Shown: positions 17,178 through 25,617 of the stretch, piece by piece
How the letters are laid out: each line of letters begins with the position of its first letter
How positions within the stretch are numbered: position 1 is the first letter of the stretch
Origin: Tepidiforma bonchosmolovskayae
Lineage (GTDB): Bacteria > Chloroflexota > Dehalococcoidia > Tepidiformales > Tepidiformaceae
Assembly (NCBI RefSeq): GCF_008838325.1
Contig: NZ_CP042829.1
Coordinates: 1,922,001 to 1,986,000 of the forward strand
Length of the DNA stretch: 64,000 nucleotides
Direction: 5' to 3'
Program-made: the position numbers and the translations under genes
The notes under the pieces: generated by a model
The model's input: the letters and a program-made list of their open reading frames with translations, nothing else
Told to the model about the DNA's origin: nothing
Databases searched by the model: none

Positions 17178-19052
17178 GTGGCCTCCTCAACCATCTCCGA
17201 GAAGCTCCGCAAGCAGCTCGCGGCCCTCCCTGCACGGCCCGGCGTCTACATCATGCGCAACGCCGCCGGCGAGGTGATCTACGTCGGCAAGGCCGCCCGC
17301 TTGCGCGACCGCGTCCGCTCCTACTTCGGCTCCCCCCACGGCCTCGAACCGAAGACCCGCGCCCTCCGCGAACAGATCGACGACTTCGAGTACATCGTCG
17401 TTTCCAGCCCTGCCGAGGCCCTCCTCCTCGAGGCCGCCCTCATCAAGCGCCATCAGCCCTTCTTCAACATCCGCCTGAAGGACGACAAGCGCTACCCCTA
17501 CCTCAAGATCGACGTCCAGAACCCCTGGCCGCGCGTCTCCATCACCCGCCGCATCGAAAACGACGGCGCCCGCTACTTCGGGCCCTACGCCAGCGCTGGC
17601 TCCGTCCGCGCCACCCTCGACCTCACCAAGAAGCTCTTCCCCTGGCGCTCCTGCACGAAGGAGATCACCGGCCGCGACCCCCGTCCCTGCCTCGATTACT
17701 ACATCAAGCGCTGCATCGCGCCCTGCACGGCCTACTGCACAAAAGAGGAGTACGACGAGGTCATCCAGCAGGTCATCCTCTTCCTCGAAGGCAAGGCCGA
17801 CGACGTCCTCCGCCGCCTCCGCAAGCAGATGGACGACGCCGCCGAGCGCCTCGAATTCGAACGCGCCGCCCAGCTCCGCGACCAGATCCGCGCCATCGAG
17901 CGCACCGTCGAGCGCCAGCACGTCGCCACCACCCGCAACGAAGACGCCGACATCTTCGGCCTCGCCCGCGACGGCGACGACGCATGCGTCCAGGTCTTCT
18001 TCATCCGCGGCACCCAGATGATCGGCCGCGACAGCTTCATGCTCGCCGGCGTCCGCGACGAGCCCGATGCCACCGTCCTCTCCAACTTCCTCCTCCAGTA
18101 CTACGAAGGCGCCCAGTACATCCCCCGGCTCGTGGCTGTCCCGGCCCAGCCCGAAGACCGCGAGAGCATCGAGGAGCTCCTCACCGGGAAGCGCGGCTCC
18201 CGGTTCGAAATCCGCATCCCGGCCCGGGGCGAAAAGCGCCGCCTCGTCGACCTCGCCGCCGAAAACGCCCGCGAGGCGCTCGCCGTCGCCCGCGTCCGCT
18301 GGCTCGCCGATTCCAGCAAGACCGAACTCGCCCTCGAACAGCTCCGCGAAGAGCTCTCCCTGCCCGAAATCCCCCGCCGGATCGAGTGCTACGACAACTC
18401 CAACATCCAGGGCACCAGCCCCGTCTCCAGCATGGTCGTCTTCATCGACGGCCGCCCCGCCCCCAACCAGTACCGCCGCTTCCGCGTCAAAACCGTCCAG
18501 GGCGCCAACGACTTCGCCACCATGCAGGAGGTCCTCCGCCGCCGCTTCGGGCGCCACGCCCGCACCGCCGAGACCGCCGCAGCCGACAACACCCCCGGCG
18601 CCGACGCTGCCTCGGCCGATGCGTGGGACCTCCCCGACCTCGTCATCGTCGACGGCGGCAAAGGCCAGCTCTCCGCCGCCCTCGAGGTCATGCACGAGCT
18701 CGGCGTCCACCACATCCCCGTCGTCGGCCTCGCCAAGCGCCACGAAGAGATCTTCGTGCCCGATGACGACGAACCTATCGTCCTGCCCCGCGGCTCCGAG
18801 GCGCTCTTCCTCGTCCAGCGCATCCGCGACGAAGCCCACCGCTTTGCCATCACCTTCCACCGGCAGGTCCGGGGCAAGTCCTCCATCCAGAGCGCGCTCG
18901 ACACGATCCCCGGCATCGGTCCCAAGCGGAAGAAAGCGCTGCTTAAGAAGTTCGGCAGCGTCAAGGCGATCCGCGAAGCCGACGTCGACGAAATCGCCGC
19001 CACCGTCGGCTTCACGCGCGCCCTCGCCGAGCGCGTCAAAGCCCAGCTCTAA
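17178..19052 (+). CDS. uvrC: excinuclease ABC subunit C
   Basis: A 624-residue UvrC, which makes both incisions in nucleotide excision repair with UvrA and UvrB. Domains in order: GIY-YIG nuclease (about 10-95, PGVYIMRNAAGEVIYVGKA), a Cys-rich region (SCTKEI to CIAPCTAYC), the UVR helical hairpin (about 205-240, ERLEFERAAQLRDQIRAIE), the RNase H-like nuclease domain (ECYDNSNIQGTSPVSSMVVF, VIVDGGKGQLSAAL) and C-terminal helix-hairpin-helix (IPGIGPKRKKALLKKFGS). A short Ala/Thr-rich insertion lies around residue 470. GTG at 17178 is chosen because the domain begins here and a TACACT box sits 6 nt upstream; the longer frame overlaps the previous gene. uvrA is at the right edge of the window; uvrB is absent. 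Confidence 0.97.
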   Translation: MASSTISEKLRKQLAALPARPGVYIMRNAAGEVIYVGKAARLRDRVRSYFGSPHGLEPKTRALREQIDDFEYIVVSSPAEALLLEAALIKRHQPFFNIRLKDDKRYPYLKIDVQNPWPRVSITRRIENDGARYFGPYASAGSVRATLDLTKKLFPWRSCTKEITGRDPRPCLDYYIKRCIAPCTAYCTKEEYDEVIQQVILFLEGKADDVLRRLRKQMDDAAERLEFERAAQLRDQIRAIERTVERQHVATTRNEDADIFGLARDGDDACVQVFFIRGTQMIGRDSFMLAGVRDEPDATVLSNFLLQYYEGAQYIPRLVAVPAQPEDRESIEELLTGKRGSRFEIRIPARGEKRRLVDLAAENAREALAVARVRWLADSSKTELALEQLREELSLPEIPRRIECYDNSNIQGTSPVSSMVVFIDGRPAPNQYRRFRVKTVQGANDFATMQEVLRRRFGRHARTAETAAADNTPGADAASADAWDLPDLVIVDGGKGQLSAALEVMHELGVHHIPVVGLAKRHEEIFVPDDDEPIVLPRGSEALFLVQRIRDEAHRFAITFHRQVRGKSSIQSALDTIPGIGPKRKKALLKKFGSVKAIREADVDEIAATVGFTRALAERVKAQL

Positions 19053-19067
19053 TCACGGCCCGCATCC

Positions 19068-19283
19068 CTACCGCCGGAACAGCGCCGATACGAGCTGGAA
19101 GAAAGCCAGCACGGCGCCGCCGAAGAGCACCAGGGCCACAATCCGCAGCAACGCCCCGATCGGCCAAAGCCCGAGCCCGTACATAACGTCCCCTGCCAGC
19201 GTGACCAGCCACCAGAGCAGGGCGGCAAACAGTACCCGGGCGAGCGCCTCTCCGACTCCCGGGCGGTCACCGTACATTCTCAT
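19068..19283 (-). CDS. small two-helix membrane protein
   Basis: A 71-residue hydrophobic protein with two predicted membrane helices (about 14-32 and 42-68). Family not recognised. GGAGGG overlaps the first ATG closely, so the second in-frame ATG (at 19277) has the better Shine-Dalgarno spacing. The first ATG lies 6 nt after TACACG, which would suit leaderless initiation; both remain possible. It is convergent with uvrC, 15 bases away. Confidence 0.6.
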   Translation of the reverse strand: MRMYGDRPGVGEALARVLFAALLWWLVTLAGDVMYGLGLWPIGALLRIVALVLFGGAVLAFFQLVSALFRR

Positions 19284-19349
19284 GCCCTCCGTGTACGGTC
19301 ATCGCGCCGCATCGTCGCCCGCCCCCGCGACAGCTGCTGTCCGAGTCAG

Positions 19350-19361
19350 TACCTTGATCCC
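19350..19361 (+). promoter_or_regulatory. -10 box for leaderless SGNH hydrolase
   Basis: TACCTT at 19350-19355, 6 nt, then ATG; no Shine-Dalgarno. Confidence 0.65.
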
Positions 19362-19985
19362 ATGCCCCTCCGTTTCCTCGCCCTCGGCGATTCCTACACC
19401 ATCGGTGAAGCCGTCGACCCCGCTGAGCGCTGGCCTGCGCAGCTCGTCCGCCGCCTCCGGGCCTCCGGCCTCGACCTCGCCGACCCTGTCATCATCGCAA
19501 CCACCGGGTGGACTGCTGCCGAGCTGGCCGCCGCGTTCGATGCCGCCCCGCCCGAGGGTCCCTTCGACCTCGTCACGCTGCTGATCGGTGTCAACGACCA
19601 GTACCGCGGCCTGCCCTGCGACGGCACCTACCGCTCCCGCATCAACGGCCTGCTCGGGCGCGCCATCGAAGCCGCAGCCGGCGATCCCTCCCGGGTGGTC
19701 GTACTCTCCATCCCCGACTGGGGCGTCACCCCCTTCGCCGAAGGCCGTGACCGCGCCCGCATCGCCGCCGAAATCGACGCCTTCAACGAGGTGAACCGCG
19801 CAGCTGCTGCCGCCGCGGGCGCCCGCTGGCTCGATGTCACCGCCGTCTCGCGCGAAGCGGCCCGCGACCCCGGCCTCCTCGCCGGCGACGGCCTCCACCC
19901 CTCCGCCGGCATGTACGCGCGCTGGGTCGAACTCCTGCTCCCGGCTGCCCGGGCCATCCTTGCCCCCTCCGTATCCGGCTCCTGA
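19362..19985 (+). CDS. SGNH/GDSL-family hydrolase
   Basis: A 207-residue esterase/lipase-like hydrolase. Block I is LALGDSY with catalytic S11. The block III Asn is in LIGVNDQ (N78), and block V DGLHPS supplies D176 and H179. No signal peptide is present, so it is cytoplasmic unless exported otherwise. Family members deacylate lipids, sugars or thioesters; the substrate is unknown. The ATG is 6 nt from a TACCTT box. Confidence 0.9.
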   Translation: MPLRFLALGDSYTIGEAVDPAERWPAQLVRRLRASGLDLADPVIIATTGWTAAELAAAFDAAPPEGPFDLVTLLIGVNDQYRGLPCDGTYRSRINGLLGRAIEAAAGDPSRVVVLSIPDWGVTPFAEGRDRARIAAEIDAFNEVNRAAAAAAGARWLDVTAVSREAARDPGLLAGDGLHPSAGMYARWVELLLPAARAILAPSVSGS

Positions 19986-20034
19986 ACCCGCCCCCATCGA
20001 CGCGCCGCTGCGAATGTCCTACCGTGGAAGCGAC

Positions 20035-20448
20035 ATGGCCGACCGCATCGAACGCGAAATCGAAGAGCTGCTCGCGAAGCTCGAAACCGAGCTCCCCGAG
20101 GGCGGGCGCCAGCCCATCTCCCTCGAAGAGCGCCGCCGCCGGCGGAGGCCGCGCCGCTCGCTTCCCCGGCTCTCGCTCCCCGCGCTCGACCCTGCCCGCC
20201 TGCTCCTTGCCGGCGCCGGCACGATGATCGCCGGCCTCTTCCTCTCGATGTTCTGGAGCCCGCTCATCTGGGTCTCCTTCGCCGGTGTCGTCGTCTTCAT
20301 CGGCGCCTTCCTCCTCTCCTTCCGCAGCCGCCCCATTGGGAGCATCGGCAGGTCCCGCCCCCGGCGCGTCTACTGGCGCGACCGCTACATCGACTACGGC
20401 CCGCCCGAGCACTCCAGCCGCTTCCGCAACCCCTTCCGCCGCCGCTAG
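20035..20448 (+). CDS. small membrane protein with basic tail
   Basis: A 137-residue protein of unknown family. An acidic amphipathic N-terminus (ADRIEREIEELLAKLETELPEGG) is followed by a very basic ERRRRRRPRRS segment. Two adjacent membrane helices follow (about 60-100, LLLAGAGTMIAGLFLSMFW and WVSFAGVVVFIGAFLLSF), and the tail is Arg/Tyr-rich (RPRRVYWRDRYIDYG). The arginine block before the helices suggests the N-terminus stays in the cytoplasm. ATG at 20035 is preferred; an in-frame ATG 21 bases upstream is an alternative. It lies between the SGNH hydrolase and the M28 peptidase. Confidence 0.7.
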   Translation: MADRIEREIEELLAKLETELPEGGRQPISLEERRRRRRPRRSLPRLSLPALDPARLLLAGAGTMIAGLFLSMFWSPLIWVSFAGVVVFIGAFLLSFRSRPIGSIGRSRPRRVYWRDRYIDYGPPEHSSRFRNPFRRR

Positions 20449-20478
20449 CCTTTCCGGGCACGTTACGCCCTCGCCCCG

Positions 20479-20491
20479 TACCCTCGGGAAC
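20479..20491 (+). promoter_or_regulatory. -10 box for M28 peptidase gene
   Basis: TACCCT at 20479-20484, 7 nt, then GTG; an ATG follows directly. Confidence 0.6.
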
Positions 20492-21829
20492 GTGATGCGC
20501 CCTCCTCTCCTGCTCCTCGCGGCCCTCCCGGCGCTCCTCCTCGCTGCCGCCTGCTCCAGCCGCGACCCTGCCGCAGCCCCGCCCGCCGAAGCGTCGCCGT
20601 CCCCTCCGGCCCCCGCATCCCCGGCCGCGTCCCCGGCGCCTTCCCCTCCCGCATCCCGCACGACACCCGCCCGCGGGCAGGCGTCCGGGCCGGCCGGCCA
20701 CGACGCCGACCTCGCCTTCGCCCACATCGCAGCCCTCACCCGCGAACCCCGCGTCGCCGGCACGCCCGCTGAACTCCGCGCGGTCGAGTATCTCGAAGCG
20801 CAGCTCGCCTCCTTCGGCTACGACGTCGAGCGCATGCCTTTCACCTTCCAGGACGACCCCTTCCGCGTCGGCGAAGTCCGTGTCCGCGGCGCGGCCCTCG
20901 AGGCGCTCACGATGTCCGGCAGCCCCGGCGGCACCGTTGAGGCCCCGTCCATCTTCGTCGGCCTCGCCGACGACGCCGGCATCGCCGGCCGCGACCTCGC
21001 CGGCCGCATCGCCGTCGCCGAGCGGGGCGGCCTCACCTTCGCCGCCAAGTACCAGAACGTTGCCGCCGCCGGCGCCATCGGGCTGGTCGTCGTAAACAAC
21101 CAGCCCGGCCCCTTCTCCGGCAACCTCACCCTCGAGGCCCGCTTCCCCGTTGTTTCCGTCGCCCGGGAGCCCGGCGCCGACCTGGTCGACGCAGCCCGCG
21201 CTGGCGAGCGCGTCGCCATAACGGCTCCGCAGCCTTCCGGCGGCACGCCAGCCTTCAACGTCATCGCCCGGCCGCCCGGCACCGCCGCCTGCGCCATCAT
21301 CGTCGGCGGCCACTTCGATACCGTCCCCGGCGCGCCCGGCGCCAACGACAACGCCAGCGGCACCGCCAACGTGCTCGAGCTCGCCCGCGCCTTCGCCGTC
21401 GGCGGCCCGCGCCCCGGCCTCTGCTTCGCCCTCTTCGGCGCCGAAGAATCCGGGCTCCACGGCAGCCGCGCCCTCGTCGAACGGCTCCGCTCGGACGGCG
21501 CCCTCCCCCGCTACATGGTCAACCTCGACGTCACCGGTATCGGCCAGCGCATCGAGGTCATCGGCGAAAGCCCGGCCGCCTCCCGCGCCATTGACCTCGC
21601 CCGCGCAGCGGGCCTCGACGCCGTCCCCTCGCGCCTCCCGCCCAACTCCGGAAGCGACCACATGAGCTTCGCCGATGCAGGCGTCGAGATCGTCTTCTTC
21701 ACTTCCGGCGACTTCTCCACCATCCACTCCCCCCGCGACGTCGCCGACGCCATCGACCGGCGCATCCTCGACGCCATCGGCGACGCCGCCTTCCTCCTCG
21801 TCAGCGACCTCCTCCGCGAGGTTGGCTGA
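20492..21829 (+). CDS. M28-family aminopeptidase lipoprotein with PA domain
   Basis: A 445-residue exported zinc peptidase. A lipoprotein signal ends in LLAAAC (C21) and is followed by a Pro/Ala/Ser-rich linker to about residue 68. A protease-associated (PA) domain occupies roughly 140-260 (DLAGRIAVAERGGLTFAAKYQNVAAAGA). The M28 domain shows the di-zinc ligands: GGHFDT (His), ANDNASG (bridging Asp), FGAEESG (catalytic Glu and Glu ligand), NLDVTG (Asp) and STIHSPRD (His). It is probably a surface-anchored peptidase for nutrient or envelope peptides. GTG at 20492 lies 7 nt after TACCCT; the adjacent ATG at 20495 is the other choice. Confidence 0.92.
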   Translation: MMRPPLLLLAALPALLLAAACSSRDPAAAPPAEASPSPPAPASPAASPAPSPPASRTTPARGQASGPAGHDADLAFAHIAALTREPRVAGTPAELRAVEYLEAQLASFGYDVERMPFTFQDDPFRVGEVRVRGAALEALTMSGSPGGTVEAPSIFVGLADDAGIAGRDLAGRIAVAERGGLTFAAKYQNVAAAGAIGLVVVNNQPGPFSGNLTLEARFPVVSVAREPGADLVDAARAGERVAITAPQPSGGTPAFNVIARPPGTAACAIIVGGHFDTVPGAPGANDNASGTANVLELARAFAVGGPRPGLCFALFGAEESGLHGSRALVERLRSDGALPRYMVNLDVTGIGQRIEVIGESPAASRAIDLARAAGLDAVPSRLPPNSGSDHMSFADAGVEIVFFTSGDFSTIHSPRDVADAIDRRILDAIGDAAFLLVSDLLREVG

Positions 21830-21845
21830 CAGCCGTGCCCCGCAC

Positions 21846-21858
21846 TAGCATGGTCGCC
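21846..21858 (+). promoter_or_regulatory. -10 box for LysM lipoprotein gene
   Basis: TAGCAT at 21846-21851, 7 nt, then ATG at 21859. Confidence 0.55.
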
Positions 21859-22512
21859 ATGGCAATCGCTCGCCCGCGCCGCCCCGGAGCCGCGACCGCC
21901 GCCCTCGCGCTGGCAGCCGCCCTGCTCGCTGCCGCCTGCGGGGGCGGAGGCCAGCCCGAATCGGCCGCCGGCGAACGGATCACCGACCCCGCCCGCGTGC
22001 CCACGGCCACCCCGATGCAGAACCCGGTCCTCTACCGCATCCAGGGCAACCAGGTCATCCTCGAAGGCGGCAGCCCAGCAGCCCTGACGCCGACCGGCGG
22101 TGCATCCACGCCCACGCCGCGCAAGACCTACACCGTCAAGCCCGGCGATACCTGCTCCGGCATCGCCGCTGCCGAGGGTGTCAGCCTCGATGCCCTCATG
22201 AAGGCCAACCCAACTGCCTGCAACAACCTCCGCGCCGGGGACACGCTCGTCATCCCCGCCCCCACCCCCACCCCGGTCGCGGGCGGTACCGGCGGCCTCA
22301 CCTCCAACCCGACCGTCCGCCCGACGCCGACCGCCCCGCGCTCGTCCGGCGGTTCCTCGAGCGGCTCCGGCAAGGTCTACGTGGTGAAGCCCGGCGATAC
22401 CTGCGCCGACATCGCCGCCAGCTACGGTGTCTCGCTCCAGCAGCTCATCGCCTACAACGGCTTCAGTCCCGACTGCCCGCTCAAAGTCGGCCAGGAAGTC
22501 AAAATCCCGTAG
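21859..22512 (+). CDS. lipoprotein with two LysM domains
   Basis: A 217-residue cell-envelope protein. The lipobox LLAAAC places the lipidated Cys at 27. Two LysM peptidoglycan-binding repeats lie at about 90-137 and 171-217, each starting with a YxVKPGDTC motif and each with two internal cysteines (GDTC with CNN or DCP), suggesting one disulphide per domain. The linker is rich in Pro/Thr/Ser/Gly. No enzymatic domain is attached, so it may tether the membrane to the wall or sense wall glycan. ATG at 21859 is chosen because a TAGCAT box lies 7 nt upstream; earlier in-frame GTG and ATG codons precede or overlap that box. Confidence 0.88.
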   Translation: MAIARPRRPGAATAALALAAALLAAACGGGGQPESAAGERITDPARVPTATPMQNPVLYRIQGNQVILEGGSPAALTPTGGASTPTPRKTYTVKPGDTCSGIAAAEGVSLDALMKANPTACNNLRAGDTLVIPAPTPTPVAGGTGGLTSNPTVRPTPTAPRSSGGSSSGSGKVYVVKPGDTCADIAASYGVSLQQLIAYNGFSPDCPLKVGQEVKIP

Positions 22513-22527
22513 CTCAGTTGTCCCGGG

Positions 22528-22746
22528 TCAGCGAGCCGCCGCTTCGGCGGTCTCCCGCCCCGCCGGCGAAATCGCCGCCGCCAGCCGGTCCGGGCTCATC
22601 CCCGCCTTCCGCGCCGCTGCCGCCAGCGAAGCCCCGAGGTCGTCCCGGTCGAGCCCGAACGCCCCGAGCTGCTGCATCGAGGCGTGCCGGGCCCGCAGCA
22701 CTTCGTACAGCGAAACCCGTTCTGCAATCGTTGCGCTACTGACCAT
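22528..22746 (-). CDS. small hypothetical helical protein
   Basis: A 72-residue, Ala/Arg-rich, probably all-helical protein (SATIAERVSLYEVLRARHASM at the N-terminus). No family recognised. ATG at 22746 has GGGGGTG about 7 nt upstream; in-frame GTG codons upstream are less likely. Two adjacent 11-nt direct repeats lie 44-65 bases before the start, which favours a regulated gene. It is convergent with the LysM gene, 15 bases apart. Confidence 0.5.
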   Translation of the reverse strand: MVSSATIAERVSLYEVLRARHASMQQLGAFGLDRDDLGASLAAAARKAGMSPDRLAAAISPAGRETAEAAAR

Positions 22747-22789
22747 GCGTGTCACCCCCACACGATGGCGGTATCCTGCGCGCCCTGCA

Positions 22790-22811
22790 TCACAACCGTG
22801 TCACAGCCGTG
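22790..22811 (-). repeat. tandem 11-nt direct repeat, possible operator
   Basis: Plus-strand units TCACAACCGTG and TCACAGCCGTG are adjacent and differ at one base, so the two sites are spaced about one helical turn. They sit upstream of the minus-strand small gene and could bind a regulator. Confidence 0.45.
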
Positions 22812-22948
22812 TGAATGCTGGATGTCGCAGGAGGCTACCGTACGACGCCCCGCTCCTCCCGTCAGCCGCTGCTACCGAATTTTCACGTTCCGTGCACGAT
22901 TGGCCGCCACCGCAACGCGAATCCCGTACTCCCGCCGCTCTAAACGAA

Positions 22949-22978
22949 GGGGCCTGGCGGCACCGTACGCCAGGCCCC
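22949..22978 (-). terminator. hairpin after the CoA-transferase genes
   Basis: An 11-bp perfect stem (GGGGCCTGGCG / CGCCAGGCCCC, 8-nt loop). Read on the minus strand it is followed by TTCGTTTA, so it probably ends the CoA-transferase transcript. Confidence 0.65.
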
Positions 22979-23085
22979 TCATGCAGCGCGCCCGGAGGGG
23001 ACAGGGGAGGCGGCTGCATCGGGAACGTCCCGATGCCCGCAGTATCCCCGGCGCCTGTGAACCCCGCGTTATCGTGGCGTATCGG

Positions 23086-24306
23086 TCATGTTTCGCGCCC
23101 GAGCCACTCCGCCAGCACCTCCCCGGTGTGCTCTCCCAGTTTCGGCGCCGGCCGGCGCAGCTCCCACGGCGTCGCCCCGAACCGGTACGGCGCGCCAGGC
23201 ATCCGCACCGGCCGCCCTTCGCGGCCTTCGCCCTCCACCTCGGCCCAGAACCCGCGGTCGTCCCAGTGCGGGTCGAAGAGCGCCTCCTCCGGGCTGCGGA
23301 CGATGCCCCACGCCTGCCGCCGCTCCTGCCCGCCCCGGTACACCTCCTCCGCCGTGTGCGCTGCGATGAACCGCCCGAGCTCCGCGAAGATCTCCGCCGC
23401 CTCGGGGCTGCCCCGCGCCGCCTGCCGGTTCAGCGGGTCATCGAACCGCGGCTCGTCGAACTGCAGCCCGAACCCCTCCGATTGGAACCACTCCTTGATC
23501 CGCTTCCAGCTCGCGTTGTCCCGGCCGACCCCGAACACCAGCACCCAGCGCCCGTCGCCCGCCCGGTAGAGCCACCGTTCCGTCCGCGTTGCCGCCGCAT
23601 GCCGCCCCGTCTGCCGGATGACGTTCACCCGCTGCGTGAACCAGTACGGCAGCGCCACCTCCGTTGTGCTGCTGATCGCCTCGTGCGCCGAGCAGTCGAT
23701 GAACTGGCCCTCGCCCGTCCGGTCTCGCCAAAGCAGCGCGGCCAGGATGCCCTGCACCGCATAGTGGCAGGCCGTCAGGTACCCCTGGTCGCCGTGCCCG
23801 CGGATCGGCGGCGCCTCCTCCGCATCCTCCGGGTCGTACCCGTTCATCATCATCGCCCCGCCGAGCGCCAGCAGAACCATGTCGGTCGCTTCGTACTCCG
23901 CCCACGGCCCGTCCTGCCCGAACGGCGTCATCGCGCACCAGATGAGCCCGGGCGCCTGCGGCGCGACCGCCCTGTACCCGGCCCCCAGCCGGTCGAGCTC
24001 TCCTGGCCTCCCATCCTCGATCACGACATCCGCAGCAGCCGCGAGCTCCCGCCACGTCGCCGCACCGTCCGGCTCCGCGAGGTCCAGAACCACCGACCGC
24101 TTGTTCGTGTTGAAATACCAGAAGTTCAGCGAGCGGTTCGGCCCGGGAACGTCGTCAACGAACGGCCCGATGGCCCGCGCCTCGCTCCCCCCGGGCGGCT
24201 CCACCTTCACCACGTCCGCGCCCATATCCGCGAGCAGCTTTCCCGCGTACTGGCCGAGCGCCCCGCACCGCTCGACCACGCGAAGCCCCGCCAGCGGCCC
24301 GCTCAC
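23086..24306 (-). CDS. class III (CaiB/BaiF) CoA-transferase, catalytic subunit
   Basis: A 406-residue family III CoA-transferase, a cytoplasmic enzyme that moves CoA between carboxylic acids through an aspartyl anhydride. The Rossmann-like start is LAGLRVVERCGALGQYAGKLLADMGADVVKVEPPGGS. The catalytic Asp is retained at D142 in EATDMVLLALGG. Its start overlaps the stop of the paralogous gene upstream by 4 nt (ATGA), so they are translationally coupled and may form a heteromer. The N-terminal CGALGQYAGK differs from the usual ...GP.A.. motif. Substrate unknown. A hairpin follows 108 bases downstream. Confidence 0.9.
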   Translation of the reverse strand: MSGPLAGLRVVERCGALGQYAGKLLADMGADVVKVEPPGGSEARAIGPFVDDVPGPNRSLNFWYFNTNKRSVVLDLAEPDGAATWRELAAAADVVIEDGRPGELDRLGAGYRAVAPQAPGLIWCAMTPFGQDGPWAEYEATDMVLLALGGAMMMNGYDPEDAEEAPPIRGHGDQGYLTACHYAVQGILAALLWRDRTGEGQFIDCSAHEAISSTTEVALPYWFTQRVNVIRQTGRHAAATRTERWLYRAGDGRWVLVFGVGRDNASWKRIKEWFQSEGFGLQFDEPRFDDPLNRQAARGSPEAAEIFAELGRFIAAHTAEEVYRGGQERRQAWGIVRSPEEALFDPHWDDRGFWAEVEGEGREGRPVRMPGAPYRFGATPWELRRPAPKLGEHTGEVLAEWLGRET

Positions 24307-25538
24307 ATGAACACCCCCAGCGCCGCGAGCTCTTCGTACTCCTCAGTGCTCATGCCGAGCGTCGAGGTCATCACCTCGTACGTGTGCTCGCCCATCAAGG
24401 GTGAAGCCGTGCGGTTCATTCCCGGCGTCTTCGAGAGCCGCGGCGCCACCCCATCGATGCCCGCCTCCCCCAGTTCCGGGTGCGGCATCGTCGTCCACCA
24501 GCCCCGCGCCCGCAGCTGCGGGTCCCGCTCCACCCGGTCGCCCGCCGTCTGGCAGACCCCCGCCGGCACCCCCGCGGCCTGGAGCGTCGCCATCACCTGG
24601 TAGGCATCGCGCTCCTGCGTCCACGCCCCGATTCCCCGGTCCAGCTCGTCCTGGTGCGCGAGCCGCCCCGCGGCCGTCGCGAAGCGCGCATCGGCCGCCC
24701 AGGCCGGCTCGCCCATCGCCCGGCGCAGCGCCTCCCACTCCGCATCGTTCCGCACCGCGATCGCCACCCACCGGTCCTCGCCCGCGCACCGGTAGGTGTT
24801 GTGCGGGGCCATCGACGGTTCCCACGCCCGGTTGCCGGGCGGCATGCCCTCCCGGAGCCAGCTCCGGCCGTTCACCGTAAAGTCCAGCACCGCCGGTCCC
24901 GCCAGGACCATCCCCGTCTCGACCTGCGCGATGTCGATCGCCTGCCCCTCCCCGGTCATGTTCCGGTGGTGGAGCGCCATCATGATCGCGATCGCCGCGT
25001 AGTAGCCGGCGGTGTGGTCCAGGTACGAATACCCCCACCCGGCCGGCGGCTTCCCCGGGAGCCCCGACATCAGCGTCAGGCCGCTGAGCGCCTGCGCTGT
25101 CGGCCCCCAGGTCGTGTAGTGCCGGTCGCGGCCGGTATGCCCGAACCCGGAGATCGAGCAGTAAATGACCCCCGCGTTGATCGCCCGCTGCGCCGCGTAG
25201 TCGAGCCCCCACGACTCCAGCACGCCGCTCGAGAAGTTCTCAATCACCACATCGCTCACCCGGATCAGCCGCTGCAGCACCTCCATCCCCATGGGGTGGC
25301 GCACGTTCAGCAGCACGCTCTTCTTGTTCCGGTTGAAATAGTTGAAAAACCCCGAGTTATTGAGCGTGGGCCGCTCCCCCGCAATCGGCCGCCCGAAGCG
25401 GATGGGGTCTGCCGCCTGCCCGTGCTCGACCCGGATCACCTCTGCCCCGAAGTCCGCCAGGATCCGCGTCGCCGTCGGTCCCGCGATCACCCACGTCAGG
25501 TCGCACACCCGGATGCCCGAAAGCGGCAGCTCCGTCAT
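24303..25538 (-). CDS. class III CoA-transferase paralogue lacking catalytic Asp
   Basis: A 411-residue CaiB/BaiF-family protein and first gene of the pair. The N-terminus LSGIRVCDLTWVIAGPTATRILADFGAEVIRVEH and the IENFSSGVLESWGLDY region are well conserved. At the active site the expected Y-D-x-x-A-Q-A-x-S-G reads W144-G145-P-T-A-Q-A-L-S-G, so the catalytic Asp is Gly. With the Asp-bearing partner encoded directly downstream, it is probably a structural or substrate-binding subunit of a two-subunit transferase, as known for the BbsEF benzylsuccinate type. TATAAT lies 9 nt before the ATG, a nearly leaderless start. Confidence 0.88.
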   Translation of the reverse strand: MTELPLSGIRVCDLTWVIAGPTATRILADFGAEVIRVEHGQAADPIRFGRPIAGERPTLNNSGFFNYFNRNKKSVLLNVRHPMGMEVLQRLIRVSDVVIENFSSGVLESWGLDYAAQRAINAGVIYCSISGFGHTGRDRHYTTWGPTAQALSGLTLMSGLPGKPPAGWGYSYLDHTAGYYAAIAIMMALHHRNMTGEGQAIDIAQVETGMVLAGPAVLDFTVNGRSWLREGMPPGNRAWEPSMAPHNTYRCAGEDRWVAIAVRNDAEWEALRRAMGEPAWAADARFATAAGRLAHQDELDRGIGAWTQERDAYQVMATLQAAGVPAGVCQTAGDRVERDPQLRARGWWTTMPHPELGEAGIDGVAPRLSKTPGMNRTASPLMGEHTYEVMTSTLGMSTEEYEELAALGVFM

Positions 25539-25547
25539 CGCCGCCGG

Positions 25548-25553
25548 ATTATA
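25548..25553 (-). promoter_or_regulatory. consensus -10 box of the CoA-transferase operon
   Basis: Minus-strand TATAAT ends 9 nt before the ATG at 25538, implying a 5' leader of only a few nucleotides. Confidence 0.6.
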
Positions 25554-25617
25554 GCCCCCTCGCGCGTGCCGGCTGACCCTGTAGGATCAGCGCCACATCC
25601 CCCGGCGGAGCACTGTC

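Larger units (their letters stand above)
22747..23085. other. 339-base gene-free stretch
   Basis: No convincing coding frame or RNA gene seen. It holds the upstream region of the small hypothetical gene, an 11-nt tandem repeat, and a strong hairpin facing the CoA-transferase genes. The middle part (22820-22940) shows nothing recognisable. Confidence 0.5.

Noticed and set aside
22820..22940. Possible RNA gene in the gap before the CoA-transferase genes
   Set aside because: No cloverleaf, T-loop signature or extended pairing was found apart from the terminator hairpin.
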